NCBI GenBank assembly: GCA_049323615.1 | Contig: JBMOPD010000067.1 | Coordinates: 1-37,365, forward strand | DNA length: 37,365 nucleotides | Direction of reading: 5' to 3' | Source: JBMOPD01 sp049323615 | Lineage (GTDB): Bacteria; Bacillota; Desulfotomaculia; Desulfotomaculales; Desulfocucumaceae | Shown here: positions 22,401-31,954 of the stretch, in pieces | Layout: every line of letters starts with the position of its first letter | Position numbering within the stretch: position 1 is the stretch's first letter | Notes under the pieces: model-generated | The model's database searches: none | What the model saw: the letters and a program-made list of their open reading frames with translations, nothing else | Told to the model about the DNA's origin: nothing | Position numbers and translations under genes: made by a program

Positions 22401-22907
22401 TTATCGTTTCGATTTATTTTGATTACTCGTGCCTTTTACCTTACTGGTATCTTTTGCTTTAGATAAGATAGCATCAGCGCAAAGCTGTGTAAGTGGTTCT
22501 CCAATAGCAGCTTTGTAATTAAATCCTAATAGTTGTACTGCCTTTAAGGTGTCTACGCTTATAAGCTCTTTTATTTGTTCATACGTCTCAAAAGGAGTAT
22601 CAGGAGCCATTAATTTTAATATTTCCAAAATACGTCCTACTGTTTTATTAAGATGTTCGATATTCTCGTCACTTATTTCAATTCTGTCTAATTCAGATTT
22701 ATAGACTTGAGCAATTCGAATGGCTTCCTCTCGCTCATAAATCAACTCATTAATAATCTCATCATAAATAGCCCTTACTTTTTCAACGTTTCTTTCTTCT
22801 TTAATTGTTTTGATCTTGGCATTTATAGCTGATGCAGTTCCCTTGACTGCTAGTGCTGCAAGGGATGTTCCCATTTCAATCATAGTAGCTGTATACTTCG
22901 TTTCCAT
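22401..22907 (-). CDS. Hypothetical coiled-coil protein, second gene of an AT-rich cargo pair
   Basis: A 168-residue protein. The ATG at 22907 follows GAGGGGG. A short hydrophobic N-terminal segment (M-G-T-S-L-A-A-L-A-V-K-G-T-A-S-A-I) is followed by a long, highly charged helix (K-I-K-T-I-K-E-E-R-N-V-E-K-V-R-A-I-Y-D-E-I-I) that should form a coiled coil, then a smaller helical domain ending in a lysine- and serine-rich tail. I do not recognise a named family. It lies about 110 bases downstream of the DUF2971-like gene on the same strand, is strongly AT-rich compared with the tcp genes around it, and ends near a strong terminator. It is probably accessory cargo. Confidence 0.6.
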   Translation of the reverse strand: METKYTATMIEMGTSLAALAVKGTASAINAKIKTIKEERNVEKVRAIYDEIINELIYEREEAIRIAQVYKSELDRIEISDENIEHLNKTVGRILEILKLMAPDTPFETYEQIKELISVDTLKAVQLLGFNYKAAIGEPLTQLCADAILSKAKDTSKVKGTSNQNKSKR

Positions 22908-23014
22908 ATTATAAAACCCCCTCAATTTTCGATAGATTCATCTTCCCATTATTAGCCTACTGGGCAGAACTAAATATGGATAATGCAAATTTATTTATAT
23001 AACAAATATCCACA

Positions 23015-23875
23015 TCATTTTTTGTAAAGTGTTGATTGGCCAATATAATTAATGCCATACTTGCCACATAACGTCTCTATCATCTGGCAGAACCATGTCG
23101 GTGCAAATGGACTCACTAATACTGAATCTATAAAATTAGAAGGTTTTATTGCCACACTTTTGAATGCTTCAGAACTTCTGCTATACCTCATTATTTCATC
23201 ATCAATTGTAACGCCAATATTTTTTAGTATACTTGGAAAATATAATTCGTGTTCCTCCTCTCGTGTTTTAAGAATATAGTTTTTTCGCCGTAAAAAATCT
23301 GACTTATAAAGTTTTAGAAATCTTGCATATAAATCATCTTCATCAATATCAGGATAAAACATCAATCGCACTTCTTTTTCGTGGCTAAAAGCAGTTCTTT
23401 TTGTAGTTGATAACTTATAAAAGTCATATTCAGTTATGCAATGATGTATTTCTGAGCTATCTTTGTAAGTTACCATTGAAGCAGTGAGGTTATTATGTTT
23501 TCGTATTTGCTTAAGTTTTGTGCACAATCTGAGGGCTTTTCCTTCATTATAATAAATCCTCCATAGGGCGTCTGATTCTGAAAGAATAGACCAGCACTGC
23601 GCATATAGATTATCAATCATGTATTGGATTTTAAGTAAATTTTCTACAGCGTGATAATCATTAATTGCAGTATCATACCCTGCACAAATAACCTCAATTG
23701 ATTTGTCGATAGAACTTTTAATCAAGCTCATTTCATGTGGGTCATCCCATAAGCCAGGTTTTACTAATACTAAAGAATCTGTTAATAAAATGTTAAGAAA
23801 AGTATCTAGATTTGTAAATCGATATAATGATTCATATTCTTTTAACTCATCTAATAAAAGTTCCTTCGTATTCAT
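23015..23875 (-). CDS. DUF2971-like protein, first gene of an AT-rich cargo pair
   Basis: A 286-residue protein. I start at the ATG at 23875, which has CGGAGTG eight bases upstream. The N-terminus L-Y-R-F-T-N-L-D-T-F-L-N-I-L-L followed by L-V-K-P-G-L-W-D-D-P-H-E-M is the DUF2971 opening pattern (an L-Y-R/K-Y segment, then F-N/W-D-D-P-x-E). Later come Y-A-Q-C-W-S-I-L-S-E-S-D-A-L-W-R-I-Y and F-S-H-E-K-E-V-R-L-M-F, also typical. Proteins of this family occur often in mobile elements and defence islands, but their activity is not settled. The AT-rich composition and position inside the tcp operon indicate acquired cargo. Confidence 0.65.
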   Translation of the reverse strand: MNTKELLLDELKEYESLYRFTNLDTFLNILLTDSLVLVKPGLWDDPHEMSLIKSSIDKSIEVICAGYDTAINDYHAVENLLKIQYMIDNLYAQCWSILSESDALWRIYYNEGKALRLCTKLKQIRKHNNLTASMVTYKDSSEIHHCITEYDFYKLSTTKRTAFSHEKEVRLMFYPDIDEDDLYARFLKLYKSDFLRRKNYILKTREEEHELYFPSILKNIGVTIDDEIMRYSRSSEAFKSVAIKPSNFIDSVLVSPFAPTWFCQMIETLCGKYGINYIGQSTLYKK

Positions 23876-23959
23876 TAATATACACTCCGTTTCGTATTGT
23901 ACAAAATTTAACTCTCCCATTATAGACCCACATGTGGCACCCTGTGCCACACCATCAAA

Positions 23960-24149
23960 TAAATGAAAACAGGTTTGATATAATTATGCCACGGCATAAG
24001 GTCGAAATGTCTTGGTGCCATTGAGCCCGATGTTATAGACTGATTAAGGCTTCCTGCTTGCACCACAAATTGTTGCCATGAGCACGCAGGGTAGAATAAT
24101 GCGTTACAGGAAGCTCGCCGTAAATTTAAAAATCATTGGAGGTCTTTCA
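23960..24149 (+). ncRNA. Leader of the third IS110 element, candidate bridge RNA
   Basis: The non-coding stretch before the recombinase contains GCTTCCTG at 24049-24056, complementary to CAGGAAGC at 24107-24114, enclosing about 50 bases. The position fits a bridge RNA of the IS110 group. The RNA ends and guide loops are not resolved. Confidence 0.3.
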
Positions 24150-25382
24150 ATGAATGTGATTTACGAGCGCTGTTGTGGTATGGATGTTCACAAGAACACC
24201 ATTGTTGCCTGTTTATTTTCAGGCAGAAAGAAGGAGATCAGGAGTTTCAGTACGATGACTTCATCGCTTCTTGAACTTATTGACTGGCTCAAGAGCGCTG
24301 GTTGTCAATGTGTTGCCATGGAAGCAACTGGATCATACTTGACGCCAATCTACAATCTTTTAGAAATGGAGGAAATAAATACCTTAGTTGTTAATGCACA
24401 ACATATCAAAGCTGTACCTGGTCGAAAAACTGATGTCAAAGACTCGGAGTGGATTGCCGACTTACTTCGTCACGGTCTGCTAAACGGCAGTTATATTCCC
24501 AAGCGCGAGCAGCGCGAGCTCAAAGAGCTTGTTCGTTATCGCAGAAGTATGGTACAGGAGCGCGCCAGAGAACTGAACCGCATCCAGAAGGTGCTTGAAG
24601 GTGCCAACATCAAGTTAGCTTCTGTTATTAGCGAAATCGATGGCAAATCATCCCGTGATATGCTTGATATGCTCGTGGCTGGCTGCAATGACGTTAAAGC
24701 TATCGCAGATAAAGCCCGCAGACAGATGCGGAAGAAAATTCCGCAAATCGAAGAGGCATTTCACGGCTTTATGGGCGACCATCAAAGGCTAATGTTGCGA
24801 TTAATGCTCCAGCATATTGATATTCTTGAAGCACAAGTCCTTTCACTTGATCATGAAATCCAAGAAAAGATGAAGCCTGTTAATGAGCAAGTTTGTCTTA
24901 TCGACACCATTCCCGGAGTTGGTGAGCGTAGCGCACAAGTTATAATTGCCGAAATTGGCGTCAATATGAATCAATTTCCATCGGCTGCCCACCTTGCTTC
25001 ATGGGCTGGCCTCTGCCCCGGCAATAATGAAAGTGCAGGCAAACGTAAAAGCGGTAAAACACGCAAAGGCAGCGACATACTTAGGGCTACACTAATAGAA
25101 TGTGCTAAAGTAGCCGGGCATCTGAAAAACACCTATTTCAGCTCCCAATACACTAGAATCGCTGCAAGACGAGGAAAAAATCGTGCTACAGTAGCTGTTG
25201 CTCATACCATTCTTAAAACAGTGTACTACATGCTCAAAAGCAACTCACCATACAAAGAACTTGGATCAGACTTCTTCGAGTTGCGGCAAAAAAACCAGAT
25301 AGTTAAGAAAACTGTTAAACGACTCGAAGCACTGGGATTTAACGTTACCATTGAACAGGGCATTGCCACCAGTACAGCATAG
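24150..25382 (+). CDS. IS110-family transposase (DEDD recombinase)
   Basis: A 410-residue recombinase. I start at the ATG at 24150, seven bases after TTGGAGGTC. The DEDD domain shows C-G-M-D-V-H-K-N-T near residue 10, A-M-E-A-T-G-S-Y near 60 and G-R-K-T-D-V-K-D-S-E-W near 95. The Transposase_20 domain shows I-P-G-V-G-E-R-S-A-Q-V-I, W-A-G-L-C-P-G-N-N-E-S-A-G and G-S-D-I-L-R-A-T-L. It differs clearly from the other two IS110 recombinases in the window, so three separate invasions are likely. It sits between the AT-rich cargo pair and tcpE. Confidence 0.92.
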   Translation: MNVIYERCCGMDVHKNTIVACLFSGRKKEIRSFSTMTSSLLELIDWLKSAGCQCVAMEATGSYLTPIYNLLEMEEINTLVVNAQHIKAVPGRKTDVKDSEWIADLLRHGLLNGSYIPKREQRELKELVRYRRSMVQERARELNRIQKVLEGANIKLASVISEIDGKSSRDMLDMLVAGCNDVKAIADKARRQMRKKIPQIEEAFHGFMGDHQRLMLRLMLQHIDILEAQVLSLDHEIQEKMKPVNEQVCLIDTIPGVGERSAQVIIAEIGVNMNQFPSAAHLASWAGLCPGNNESAGKRKSGKTRKGSDILRATLIECAKVAGHLKNTYFSSQYTRIAARRGKNRATVAVAHTILKTVYYMLKSNSPYKELGSDFFELRQKNQIVKKTVKRLEALGFNVTIEQGIATSTA

Positions 25383-25423
25383 TAATAGTATAAATTAAAT
25401 TTCGAAGGCCCATTTTTTTTCTG

Positions 25424-25457
25424 CTCAAGCATCAACTTGAGTATGGCTGGTTTTTTT
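25424..25457 (+). terminator. Terminator after the third IS110 recombinase
   Basis: CTCAAG-catcaa-CTTGAG at 25424-25441 is followed, after a few bases, by TTTTTTTT. From here to 25755 I see no gene. Confidence 0.55.
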
Positions 25458-25755
25458 TGCTTTTATCGGCTCTAATACTTTGTTTTCAGGATAGACATTA
25501 TATGAGTGATTATAAATGAGTTCTGAACAATGCTCTCTTTTATGGCTTTACCCTAACGAATCATCCAATCACCATATGGCGGTTTTAATCCGTTCGGTTT
25601 ACTTGAATGGCTATGTTTTCCATATATATTGTAATAATTTCCACAGAGAAACTGTTTCTCCTTTTTTTAGTCAAAAGACCCAATATTTTTTCGCAAAAAA
25701 GATGTGACTAATCTTGAATAACTGGCTGAAAACCTTTAGTAAGGGAGGTTCAACA

Positions 25756-26148
25756 ATGCCCAAGACAGGGGACGATACGCGATACTTTTACAGCTACAAA
25801 TCACTCTTCCGGATCAACTTCAAGATATACGACGTGGGGGGTAAGGTCCTTCCCCGGGCACTGCCCCTGGACGCACTGTTTCTGGCGGTGATCCTGTATT
25901 TTCCCCTGCTGCCCCTGGGGTGGCTTTTGAAGCCGTCCCACCCGTGGTTGGCCGCCTGGCTGCTGTCGGGAGTGACGGCGTGGCTGCTTTCCTAGGCCGA
26001 CCCCCAGGGAAAGTTTCTGCCGGTGTTTATTCTGGATTTAGTCAGTTACATTTTACGCCCCAAGACCACCAACCTGGCCGGGCTGCCGGTGCGCCGCGCC
26101 CGGCGTTACAGGCTTGACTGGAGGGCGGCGGAGGTACTGGAGGATTGA
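25756..26148 (+). CDS. tcpE: TcpE-family conjugal transfer protein with an in-frame TAG
   Basis: Reading through one TAG at 25993-25995 gives a 130-residue protein that looks complete. A soluble start (Y-F-Y-S-Y-K-S-L-F-R-I-N-F-K-I-Y) is followed by two membrane helices (L-F-L-A-V-I-L-Y-F-P-L-L and W-L-A-A-W-L-L-S-G-V), then A-D-P-Q-G-K-F-L-P-V-F and D-L-V-S-Y-I-L-R-P-K, the TcpE-type C-terminus. The TAG sits at codon 80, between W-L-L-S and A-D-P-Q-G-K. Upstream is GGGAGG, and the stop overlaps the TTG start of the VirB4 gene. TcpE is a membrane component of the conjugation channel. The stop could be a mutation (CAG to TAG), a sequencing error, or a read-through codon. Confidence 0.75.
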
Positions 26149-28580
26149 GGTTTCCCATAATCGCCTTCAAAAACAACATAGTGTTCAACCTGCAGGGAGA
26201 GGCCTTCGCCGTTTACCGCCTGAAGGGGGAGGCGTACAACCATCTGCCCAGGGCACAGCGGGAAATGGTGGTCCGGCGGCTGGAACAGTTTTTATTCGGC
26301 TTTGAGGGACACGGCATGATCCTCCTCCTCTGCGAGGAACTGCGCCTCGACGAGGACGGCTACCTTGCCGGGGCCGGGGTAGCCGGCGACCTGCCTGAAG
26401 GAATTGCTCTGGAATCACGGCGGCACGCCCGGTCGGTGCGCGCCGCCCTGTCCGCGGGTGCCCGCCGGCGGAGACGCTACCTGGCCCTGCAGCTCAAGCT
26501 AAGCTTGGACGGCGACTGGAAGGAGGCCCTGAGGGAGTTCCGGGACGTGGCCCTGGGCGCCTTTTTCAGGTCGGAAAGGTGGCTGCTCTCCCCGGGGAGA
26601 ATCAAAGAGGCCCTTGAAAACGAGGAGGAGATGTTCCACCGGGTCCGCCCCCTGACCGAGGGGCGGATTGATTTTTTCGACCTGGACTTCATCATCCGGC
26701 GAAATGTCGGGAGGGTGGGGGTGCTGGGGCTGCCCCTGCCCTCCCGGGACGGGGGAAGGTTCACACCGGCCCTGGTGGCGGCCTTCTCGGACGGCTGCCT
26801 GCTGGACGGGGGGCCGGCCCACGTCACCATCACCGACGGCGCCGACGAACAGCACCACCAGCTGTTCATCACCTTCCCGGATATCCCCAAGGCATTGCCC
26901 GAGGTCGGCGCCGAGTGGCTGGCCGGCCTGGATGCCGGGGAAAGGGCCGTTGACGCGGTGATCCATTTCAACATACTCCGGCCGTACAGGGCCAAAAAGA
27001 AGGCGGAGAGCCGCCGGCGCTTCCTCAAGGGACAAATCAGGGAGGCCCTCAAGGGGGACGATGAGCCGAGCACAGACGAGGAGTACGGCTTTACCGAGGG
27101 GAGGTTCCTGGAGGGAAAGCTGGGCGGGGGCCAGCCCCTGGCCTCGGTCTCGATTACCCTCGCTGTGGCCGCGCGGGAACTGCGGGAGGCCCGGGTTGCG
27201 GCCAAAAGGCTGATGGAGAGATACTCGTCCGCGGGCTACCGGGCCGTGCGGCCGGTGGGGGACCAGGGAAAGTGCCTTTACTCCTTCATTCCCGGCAGCC
27301 GGCCGGCGGCGCCCCTGATCGAGTGCGATCCCGGTTTCATCGCGTCCTCCGGGCCCACAGTCAGCCTGGAGACGGGAGACGGCACGGGCTTTTTCCTGGG
27401 CTGGTCCGGGGCCTCGCCGGTGCTTTGGAAGCCCGGGCACGCGGCCAGGGGCCTGAACCGATCCAACGCGGTTTTCATAAGCGGCGGGCTGGGGGGAGGC
27501 AAGAGCATGCTGGCCAAGCTGATGCTTTACCTGGCGTACATGGCCGGGGCGCACCTGTTCGTCATCGACCCCAAGAACAACGAGTACGCCGCCCTGGAAA
27601 AAATTTTCCCGGTCAGGAAAATCGACCTTCATCCCGGCGGCAGAGAGCAGCTGAACCCTTTCCTGATGTCCCGGGATAATCGGAGGGCCAGGGGCATAGC
27701 CCTGGATTATCTGTCAATCGTACTCAACCTCAGCGGGGACAACGACGCCCGCCGGGTGGTCGTGGCCAGGGCGGTGAACGCGGTGGCGGAGATGCCGGAG
27801 GGGCGCCGCAACATGCACTCGTACCTGGAGGAACTCATCCGGCTGTCAAGGGACACCTCTTACCCCGACGTGGCCAGGGAGGCCGGGCAGTGTGCCCTGC
27901 TCCTGGAAGCCCTGCGGGACGGGAACATGGGGCACCTGGTTTTCGGTACGGACACCGACGTCGGGACATACCGTGCCACAGTGGTCAGCCTGCAGGGGCT
28001 GCCCCTGCCGGGAAGCGCCCGGGGCCTGCTGGGCGGAAGGGTCACCGAAAGCGAGCGCCAGGGGTTGGGCATGCTTTTTCTGACGGCGGCCATGGCCCGG
28101 GAGGTGGCCTTCTCCCTGCCCCCGGAGGTGCTGAAATGTACGGCCTTCGACGAGTCCTGGATGATCCTGGGGATATCCGAGGGAAGGCGGGTGGTGGACG
28201 AGATCATCCGCATGGGGGCCCGCACCTTCGGGGTGATTCCTATCTTGATTACCCAGAATGCAACCGATATAGGGGACCTGCAAACAATCAGGAACAACAC
28301 CGGCTACGTTTTTTGCTTCCGCGCCCAGGACAGGGCGGAAATAGCGGCGAACCTGGAGCTGCTGGGGGCGGACCGGGAGGAGGAAACGGCCGGCAACGGG
28401 CTGGGGCCGGTTTTCAGGTCCATGGAAAGCGGCTGGTGTGTAATGCGCGACGCCATGGGACGCATAGGCCACGTGTACATCGACCCGAGGCCGGAGTACC
28501 TGCTGCAAGTTTTTGACACCTCACCGGGCAATGCGGAGGGTAAGGCGCTCATGGTTCAGGATCACTTATCTGTGCTGTGA
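26145..28580 (+). CDS. tcpF: VirB4/TcpF-family conjugation ATPase
   Basis: An 811-residue ATPase starting at a TTG that overlaps the tcpE stop; GGAGGT lies ten bases upstream. The N-terminal half is the VirB4 membrane-proximal domain. The C-terminal half is the AAA motor: Walker A G-G-L-G-G-G-K-S-M-L near residues 446-454, F-V-I-D-P-K-N-N-E-Y after it, Walker B C-T-A-F-D-E-S-W-M-I-L near 666-675, and the I-T-Q-N-A-T-D-I segment near 705. VirB4 proteins energise assembly of, and transport through, the type IV secretion channel at the inner face of the membrane. The length is typical, the gene is intact, and it is strongly GC-rich like the genes on either side. Confidence 0.92.
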   Translation: MRFPIIAFKNNIVFNLQGEAFAVYRLKGEAYNHLPRAQREMVVRRLEQFLFGFEGHGMILLLCEELRLDEDGYLAGAGVAGDLPEGIALESRRHARSVRAALSAGARRRRRYLALQLKLSLDGDWKEALREFRDVALGAFFRSERWLLSPGRIKEALENEEEMFHRVRPLTEGRIDFFDLDFIIRRNVGRVGVLGLPLPSRDGGRFTPALVAAFSDGCLLDGGPAHVTITDGADEQHHQLFITFPDIPKALPEVGAEWLAGLDAGERAVDAVIHFNILRPYRAKKKAESRRRFLKGQIREALKGDDEPSTDEEYGFTEGRFLEGKLGGGQPLASVSITLAVAARELREARVAAKRLMERYSSAGYRAVRPVGDQGKCLYSFIPGSRPAAPLIECDPGFIASSGPTVSLETGDGTGFFLGWSGASPVLWKPGHAARGLNRSNAVFISGGLGGGKSMLAKLMLYLAYMAGAHLFVIDPKNNEYAALEKIFPVRKIDLHPGGREQLNPFLMSRDNRRARGIALDYLSIVLNLSGDNDARRVVVARAVNAVAEMPEGRRNMHSYLEELIRLSRDTSYPDVAREAGQCALLLEALRDGNMGHLVFGTDTDVGTYRATVVSLQGLPLPGSARGLLGGRVTESERQGLGMLFLTAAMAREVAFSLPPEVLKCTAFDESWMILGISEGRRVVDEIIRMGARTFGVIPILITQNATDIGDLQTIRNNTGYVFCFRAQDRAEIAANLELLGADREEETAGNGLGPVFRSMESGWCVMRDAMGRIGHVYIDPRPEYLLQVFDTSPGNAEGKALMVQDHLSVL

Positions 28581-28639
28581 TGGCCGGCCCCCGGGATGAT
28601 CCGGCCCGGGACCGCCGGCAGTATGGAGGGCAAGTGTTG

Positions 28640-31165
28640 ATGAGGAGGATCATATACAGCGTAATGGCTGTTTTTTTACTTTTAGTGCCGGCCGCACCGG
28701 CCTTGGCGGCCATCGGCGACCAGCCCGCGGAGCAGTGGAGCCTGCAGGGGGACATCCGGGCGGAGAAGGAAATGGAGGGGCAGATGTTCAGTATTTTTTC
28801 CTTGAGCTCGATGGCCGCCGCGCCGGGGGCCGCCGCCGTGAGCGGGCCCTTCGGCCTGCTGGTGGCGGGCGCCGGGGCCGCCGGGTACGGCCTGGCCCAG
28901 ATCACCAGCCCGGAAAACGCCATCTGGGAAAATTGGCCCGAGGCCCGCTACATGTTCCATCACGCTCCCCCGGACAAGTTCCCGGGGCTGGGGTTGATGG
29001 CGGAAAAGGCCCTTTACTCCACCGTCGAGTTCATGGCCAACATGGTTTTTTCAATCACCAAGACGCTGGTCAGGACCTCCAACAACATCATGGTTCTTGC
29101 CTTTAACACCAGCATCGTTGCGGGCATGGTGGGCTGGGTGTCCGAGGGGATGGCGGAGATATTTTCTCCCGGCGGCGACCTGACCCAGGTTCTGATTGCC
29201 ATCGGCCTGATTATTCTCCTGGTTTTCGGCATCTTCAATATCCTGAAAGGTCAGGCCATGTCCGCCCTGACTTCCCTGCTGGTGGCTGTTCTGGCCGTCG
29301 GCGGCGCCTTTTTCTTCACCGCCAACGCCCGGCAGATTATCAGCAGCACCGCCGGGGCCACCGACTCCCTGGCCGGTGTCTTTCTGGCCACCACCGGGAG
29401 GTACACCTCCGCCGGCCAGAAGGTGAATGTCGACGACCCCGTGGGCAGGGGACTGGTGGCCGCGGGGCAGACGACCTGGCGGCTGATCGTGGCCAATCCC
29501 TGGGCCCTGGCCCAGTTCGGCACATTTGACGAGGGAAGGCTGAGGCTCACCCAGGGGGAATACGACGTGATCGACAAGAGCGTGTTTCCGAAGGAAAGTC
29601 AGGGCAAGATCCGGCCGGGCATGCGCCTGGACACCCTCGTGCTCGGATCCGTCGGGGAGGGCCGGGATGCGGTTGCCGAGGCCCTGGCCCGGCCGAACAA
29701 AAAATACCTGTGGATAATTGACGGAAGGGACATCGACCACGGCGGCCACGACGGCACGATGGTGGGGTTCTCACCGGAAAGCGCCATACAGCACCTCAAA
29801 ACTGCACTCTTTACCCTGCTGCCGGCCACAGGCTTCGCCCTGCTGGCCGCCCTGGTGGGCCTGTCCATAGTCATTTGCCAGGTGGTTTTAGCCCCGCTCC
29901 TGCTGTTCCTTCCGCTGCCGTTCTTCGCCATGATTGTCCCTGGCGCCGGCTGGGTCTTTGCCGCCAGGTACTTCCGCACCCTGCTGGGTTTTTTCCTGGT
30001 AAAGTTGGTGTACGGGCTTTACCTGTCGCTGGTGCTGGTTACAGGTACGGCCTTCTCCGGCGCCCTGATCAATGGCAACCTGGGAGCGGCGATGGTGGTC
30101 CTGGCTGTCATTTTTTTTGCCGCGGCCGTTTACCGGAAGAAGTTCCTTAACTTTGCGCTGGAGTCGGTTCAGAAAGGCGCCCTGATTAATCACAATAAAG
30201 TTTCGCTGGACAGGATTATGGCGGCCAATGCCGTACTGGCCCGGAAGCTTGGCCTTACTGATATATTCTCCGACTGGGTGTTTTCCGGGAGAGGGAGGGG
30301 AGGCGGGTCGGGGCGTCAGACCCCTTCCGGGGGCGATGGAGGAACTGAAACGGCGGGCCGGGGGCCGGAGATCTTCAGCGGCAGGTCCGGGAAAGGCGGC
30401 GGCCGTGCGGGGGGCGGCGAACAGGAAGCCCGGCGTGACAGGGCCTGGGAAGGCCGCCCGCCAAGAGGCTATCCGTTCAGAAGGCTGCCCGGGGGCCGGG
30501 ACGAGGAACCCGGGGTTACCGCTGCCGGTGACAGGGGAGGCGGTGGCATGCCGGGTGTGGCAGCGGCAGCACCGGGAGGGCCTGACAGGTCCGGTGGAGC
30601 GAAAGGGACAGGGGTTCTCGACTTAGCCGCCTCCGTGCCGGCTGGCAGTGCGGCTGTTGTTGAAACCGCCGCCGTCTTCGGGGTAAAGAATTCGGTTGAT
30701 GGTGGGATGGAGGCCCCATTCGGGTCTTTCGGCCACGTAGCTTCAGCCCCATCCGGGAAAGGCCACCCTGGGCGCTCGAAGGAGGATGATGGCCTATTAG
30801 CTGGTGTAACATCATCCGGCCCGGGTGGTTTTTCCCATGAACACGGCCGGAAGGATCCGCCGTCGTGGGCTGCCGCTACAAGTGCCTCGCCAGGTGCTGC
30901 ACGTAACACCGGGGGTGTATCCGGCAGGGTATATCTGTCTGCAAAAGAAAAAAAGCCCACTGGGCCATTGAGCTTTGAGCAGAAACAACCCTTGCAGGGA
31001 CAGGCGCCGCCTGTAACAAGTACTGCGACCAGAGTATCACGGAGAGGTGAACCACCGGGAAGAACCAATCCGGCTAAAAAATTTCCGCAGAACATACATC
31101 CACAGGATTCCGGTAAAATGAAAAAGCCAACCTATGCCCCTCGCTCCCGTCTACGCCCCAGATAG
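28640..31165 (+). CDS. tcpH: TcpH/VirB6-like polytopic membrane protein
   Basis: An 841-residue protein. I start at the ATG at 28640, nine bases after GGAGGG, because it begins a signal peptide (M-R-R-I-I-Y-S-V-M-A-V-F-L-L-L-V ending A-L-A-A). Multiple membrane segments follow in two groups (about residues 135-240 and 400-510), separated by a large outside loop, as in VirB6/TcpH proteins that form the channel core. The last 300 residues are a hydrophilic tail rich in glycine, arginine and proline, without a domain I recognise. It lies immediately downstream of the VirB4 gene, the usual partner. The downstream gene on the same strand is separated by a minus-strand toxin-antitoxin pair. Confidence 0.82.
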   Translation: MRRIIYSVMAVFLLLVPAAPALAAIGDQPAEQWSLQGDIRAEKEMEGQMFSIFSLSSMAAAPGAAAVSGPFGLLVAGAGAAGYGLAQITSPENAIWENWPEARYMFHHAPPDKFPGLGLMAEKALYSTVEFMANMVFSITKTLVRTSNNIMVLAFNTSIVAGMVGWVSEGMAEIFSPGGDLTQVLIAIGLIILLVFGIFNILKGQAMSALTSLLVAVLAVGGAFFFTANARQIISSTAGATDSLAGVFLATTGRYTSAGQKVNVDDPVGRGLVAAGQTTWRLIVANPWALAQFGTFDEGRLRLTQGEYDVIDKSVFPKESQGKIRPGMRLDTLVLGSVGEGRDAVAEALARPNKKYLWIIDGRDIDHGGHDGTMVGFSPESAIQHLKTALFTLLPATGFALLAALVGLSIVICQVVLAPLLLFLPLPFFAMIVPGAGWVFAARYFRTLLGFFLVKLVYGLYLSLVLVTGTAFSGALINGNLGAAMVVLAVIFFAAAVYRKKFLNFALESVQKGALINHNKVSLDRIMAANAVLARKLGLTDIFSDWVFSGRGRGGGSGRQTPSGGDGGTETAGRGPEIFSGRSGKGGGRAGGGEQEARRDRAWEGRPPRGYPFRRLPGGRDEEPGVTAAGDRGGGGMPGVAAAAPGGPDRSGGAKGTGVLDLAASVPAGSAAVVETAAVFGVKNSVDGGMEAPFGSFGHVASAPSGKGHPGRSKEDDGLLAGVTSSGPGGFSHEHGRKDPPSWAAATSASPGAARNTGGVSGRVYLSAKEKKPTGPLSFEQKQPLQGQAPPVTSTATRVSRRGEPPGRTNPAKKFPQNIHPQDSGKMKKPTYAPRSRLRPR

Positions 31166-31255
31166 CCGGTTCGATAAGTTCCTGGTGAAGTTTTCTGAAA
31201 CAGGGATTTGTTAGCAAATTCTACGGTTCGGGTGCCATTATCTTGAAAGGGGTTT

Positions 31256-31954
31256 TCAGGATGCTATTTTGATTACCTGTCCTTTATCGGTAGCCCTCTC
31301 GAAATCACCGTCCAGGGTAAGAAGAAAGTCCAGGGGGCCGGTCCTGTTTCCCTTTTCGTCCAGGGGCCCCAGAAGGTAGCAGGCATAATGATTGGCGTCA
31401 TTTGGGCTGAGCAGGTCACTGGCCATTATCTTTTCAGTTTCCCGGCATATGTTCATGTCCTGCTCTATAAAGCGGATACTGTATTCCTTGATAAATTCAC
31501 CCACCTGTTCGGCAACCTTTTCAAAGTAAACCCTGAACTGTTTGCGACCCTTTTCCGTAACCAGATTCATTTTTAGAATTCGCTCAGTATCTACTTTAAC
31601 CCGGCTGTGATAGCCCATTCTTATATTCTGTATATCCTGGTGATCAAATTCCTTTTCTATTATCTGGGCGGCGTAATGGGAAAGAATTTTCCGGCTGTCC
31701 CTGGTGTGATAGTAATAACCGTCGACAACCAGGGAAGACCGGAGCAAAACATTGGTTACCTCGCCAAAAACGGTACTGCTGATAAACAGGGTACAGTTTT
31801 GATCTGTAATTTGGTCCATCAGTTCGACACAGTCTTCATGTTCTTCAAAAAAGCGGAGAATGAAACAAGCGTCCAGAAAAATCCTTGACGCTTGTTTGAT
31901 ATCGCCTATTTCTCCTTCCCATGCCTTACGGGCATAGTAGAGTATTTTTGCCAC
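31256..31954 (-). CDS. PIN-domain toxin (VapC-like)
   Basis: A 232-residue protein with the PIN nuclease acidic set: D28 in I-F-L-D-A-C-F, E65 in V-F-G-E-V-T-N, D186 in S-P-N-D-A-N-H-Y, and D215/D217 in L-T-L-D-G-D-F. It is longer than a minimal VapC, with a helical insert at about residues 75-165. The GTG start shares one base with the stop of the upstream gene (TAGTG), and AGGAGG precedes it, so translation is coupled. PIN toxins cleave RNA and are held in check by the adjacent antitoxin. The pair lies against the direction of the surrounding tcp genes and is probably accessory cargo that stabilises the element. Confidence 0.8.
   Translation of the reverse strand: MAKILYYARKAWEGEIGDIKQASRIFLDACFILRFFEEHEDCVELMDQITDQNCTLFISSTVFGEVTNVLLRSSLVVDGYYYHTRDSRKILSHYAAQIIEKEFDHQDIQNIRMGYHSRVKVDTERILKMNLVTEKGRKQFRVYFEKVAEQVGEFIKEYSIRFIEQDMNICRETEKIMASDLLSPNDANHYACYLLGPLDEKGNRTGPLDFLLTLDGDFERATDKGQVIKIAS

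Noticed and set aside
25516..25707. 63-residue plus-strand frame before tcpE
   Set aside because: It has no ribosome binding site, an odd composition, and lies in AT-rich spacer DNA.
26499..27632. Long open minus-strand frame opposite the VirB4 gene
   Set aside because: The plus-strand frame has Walker motifs and VirB4 features. The antisense product is low-complexity and motif-free.
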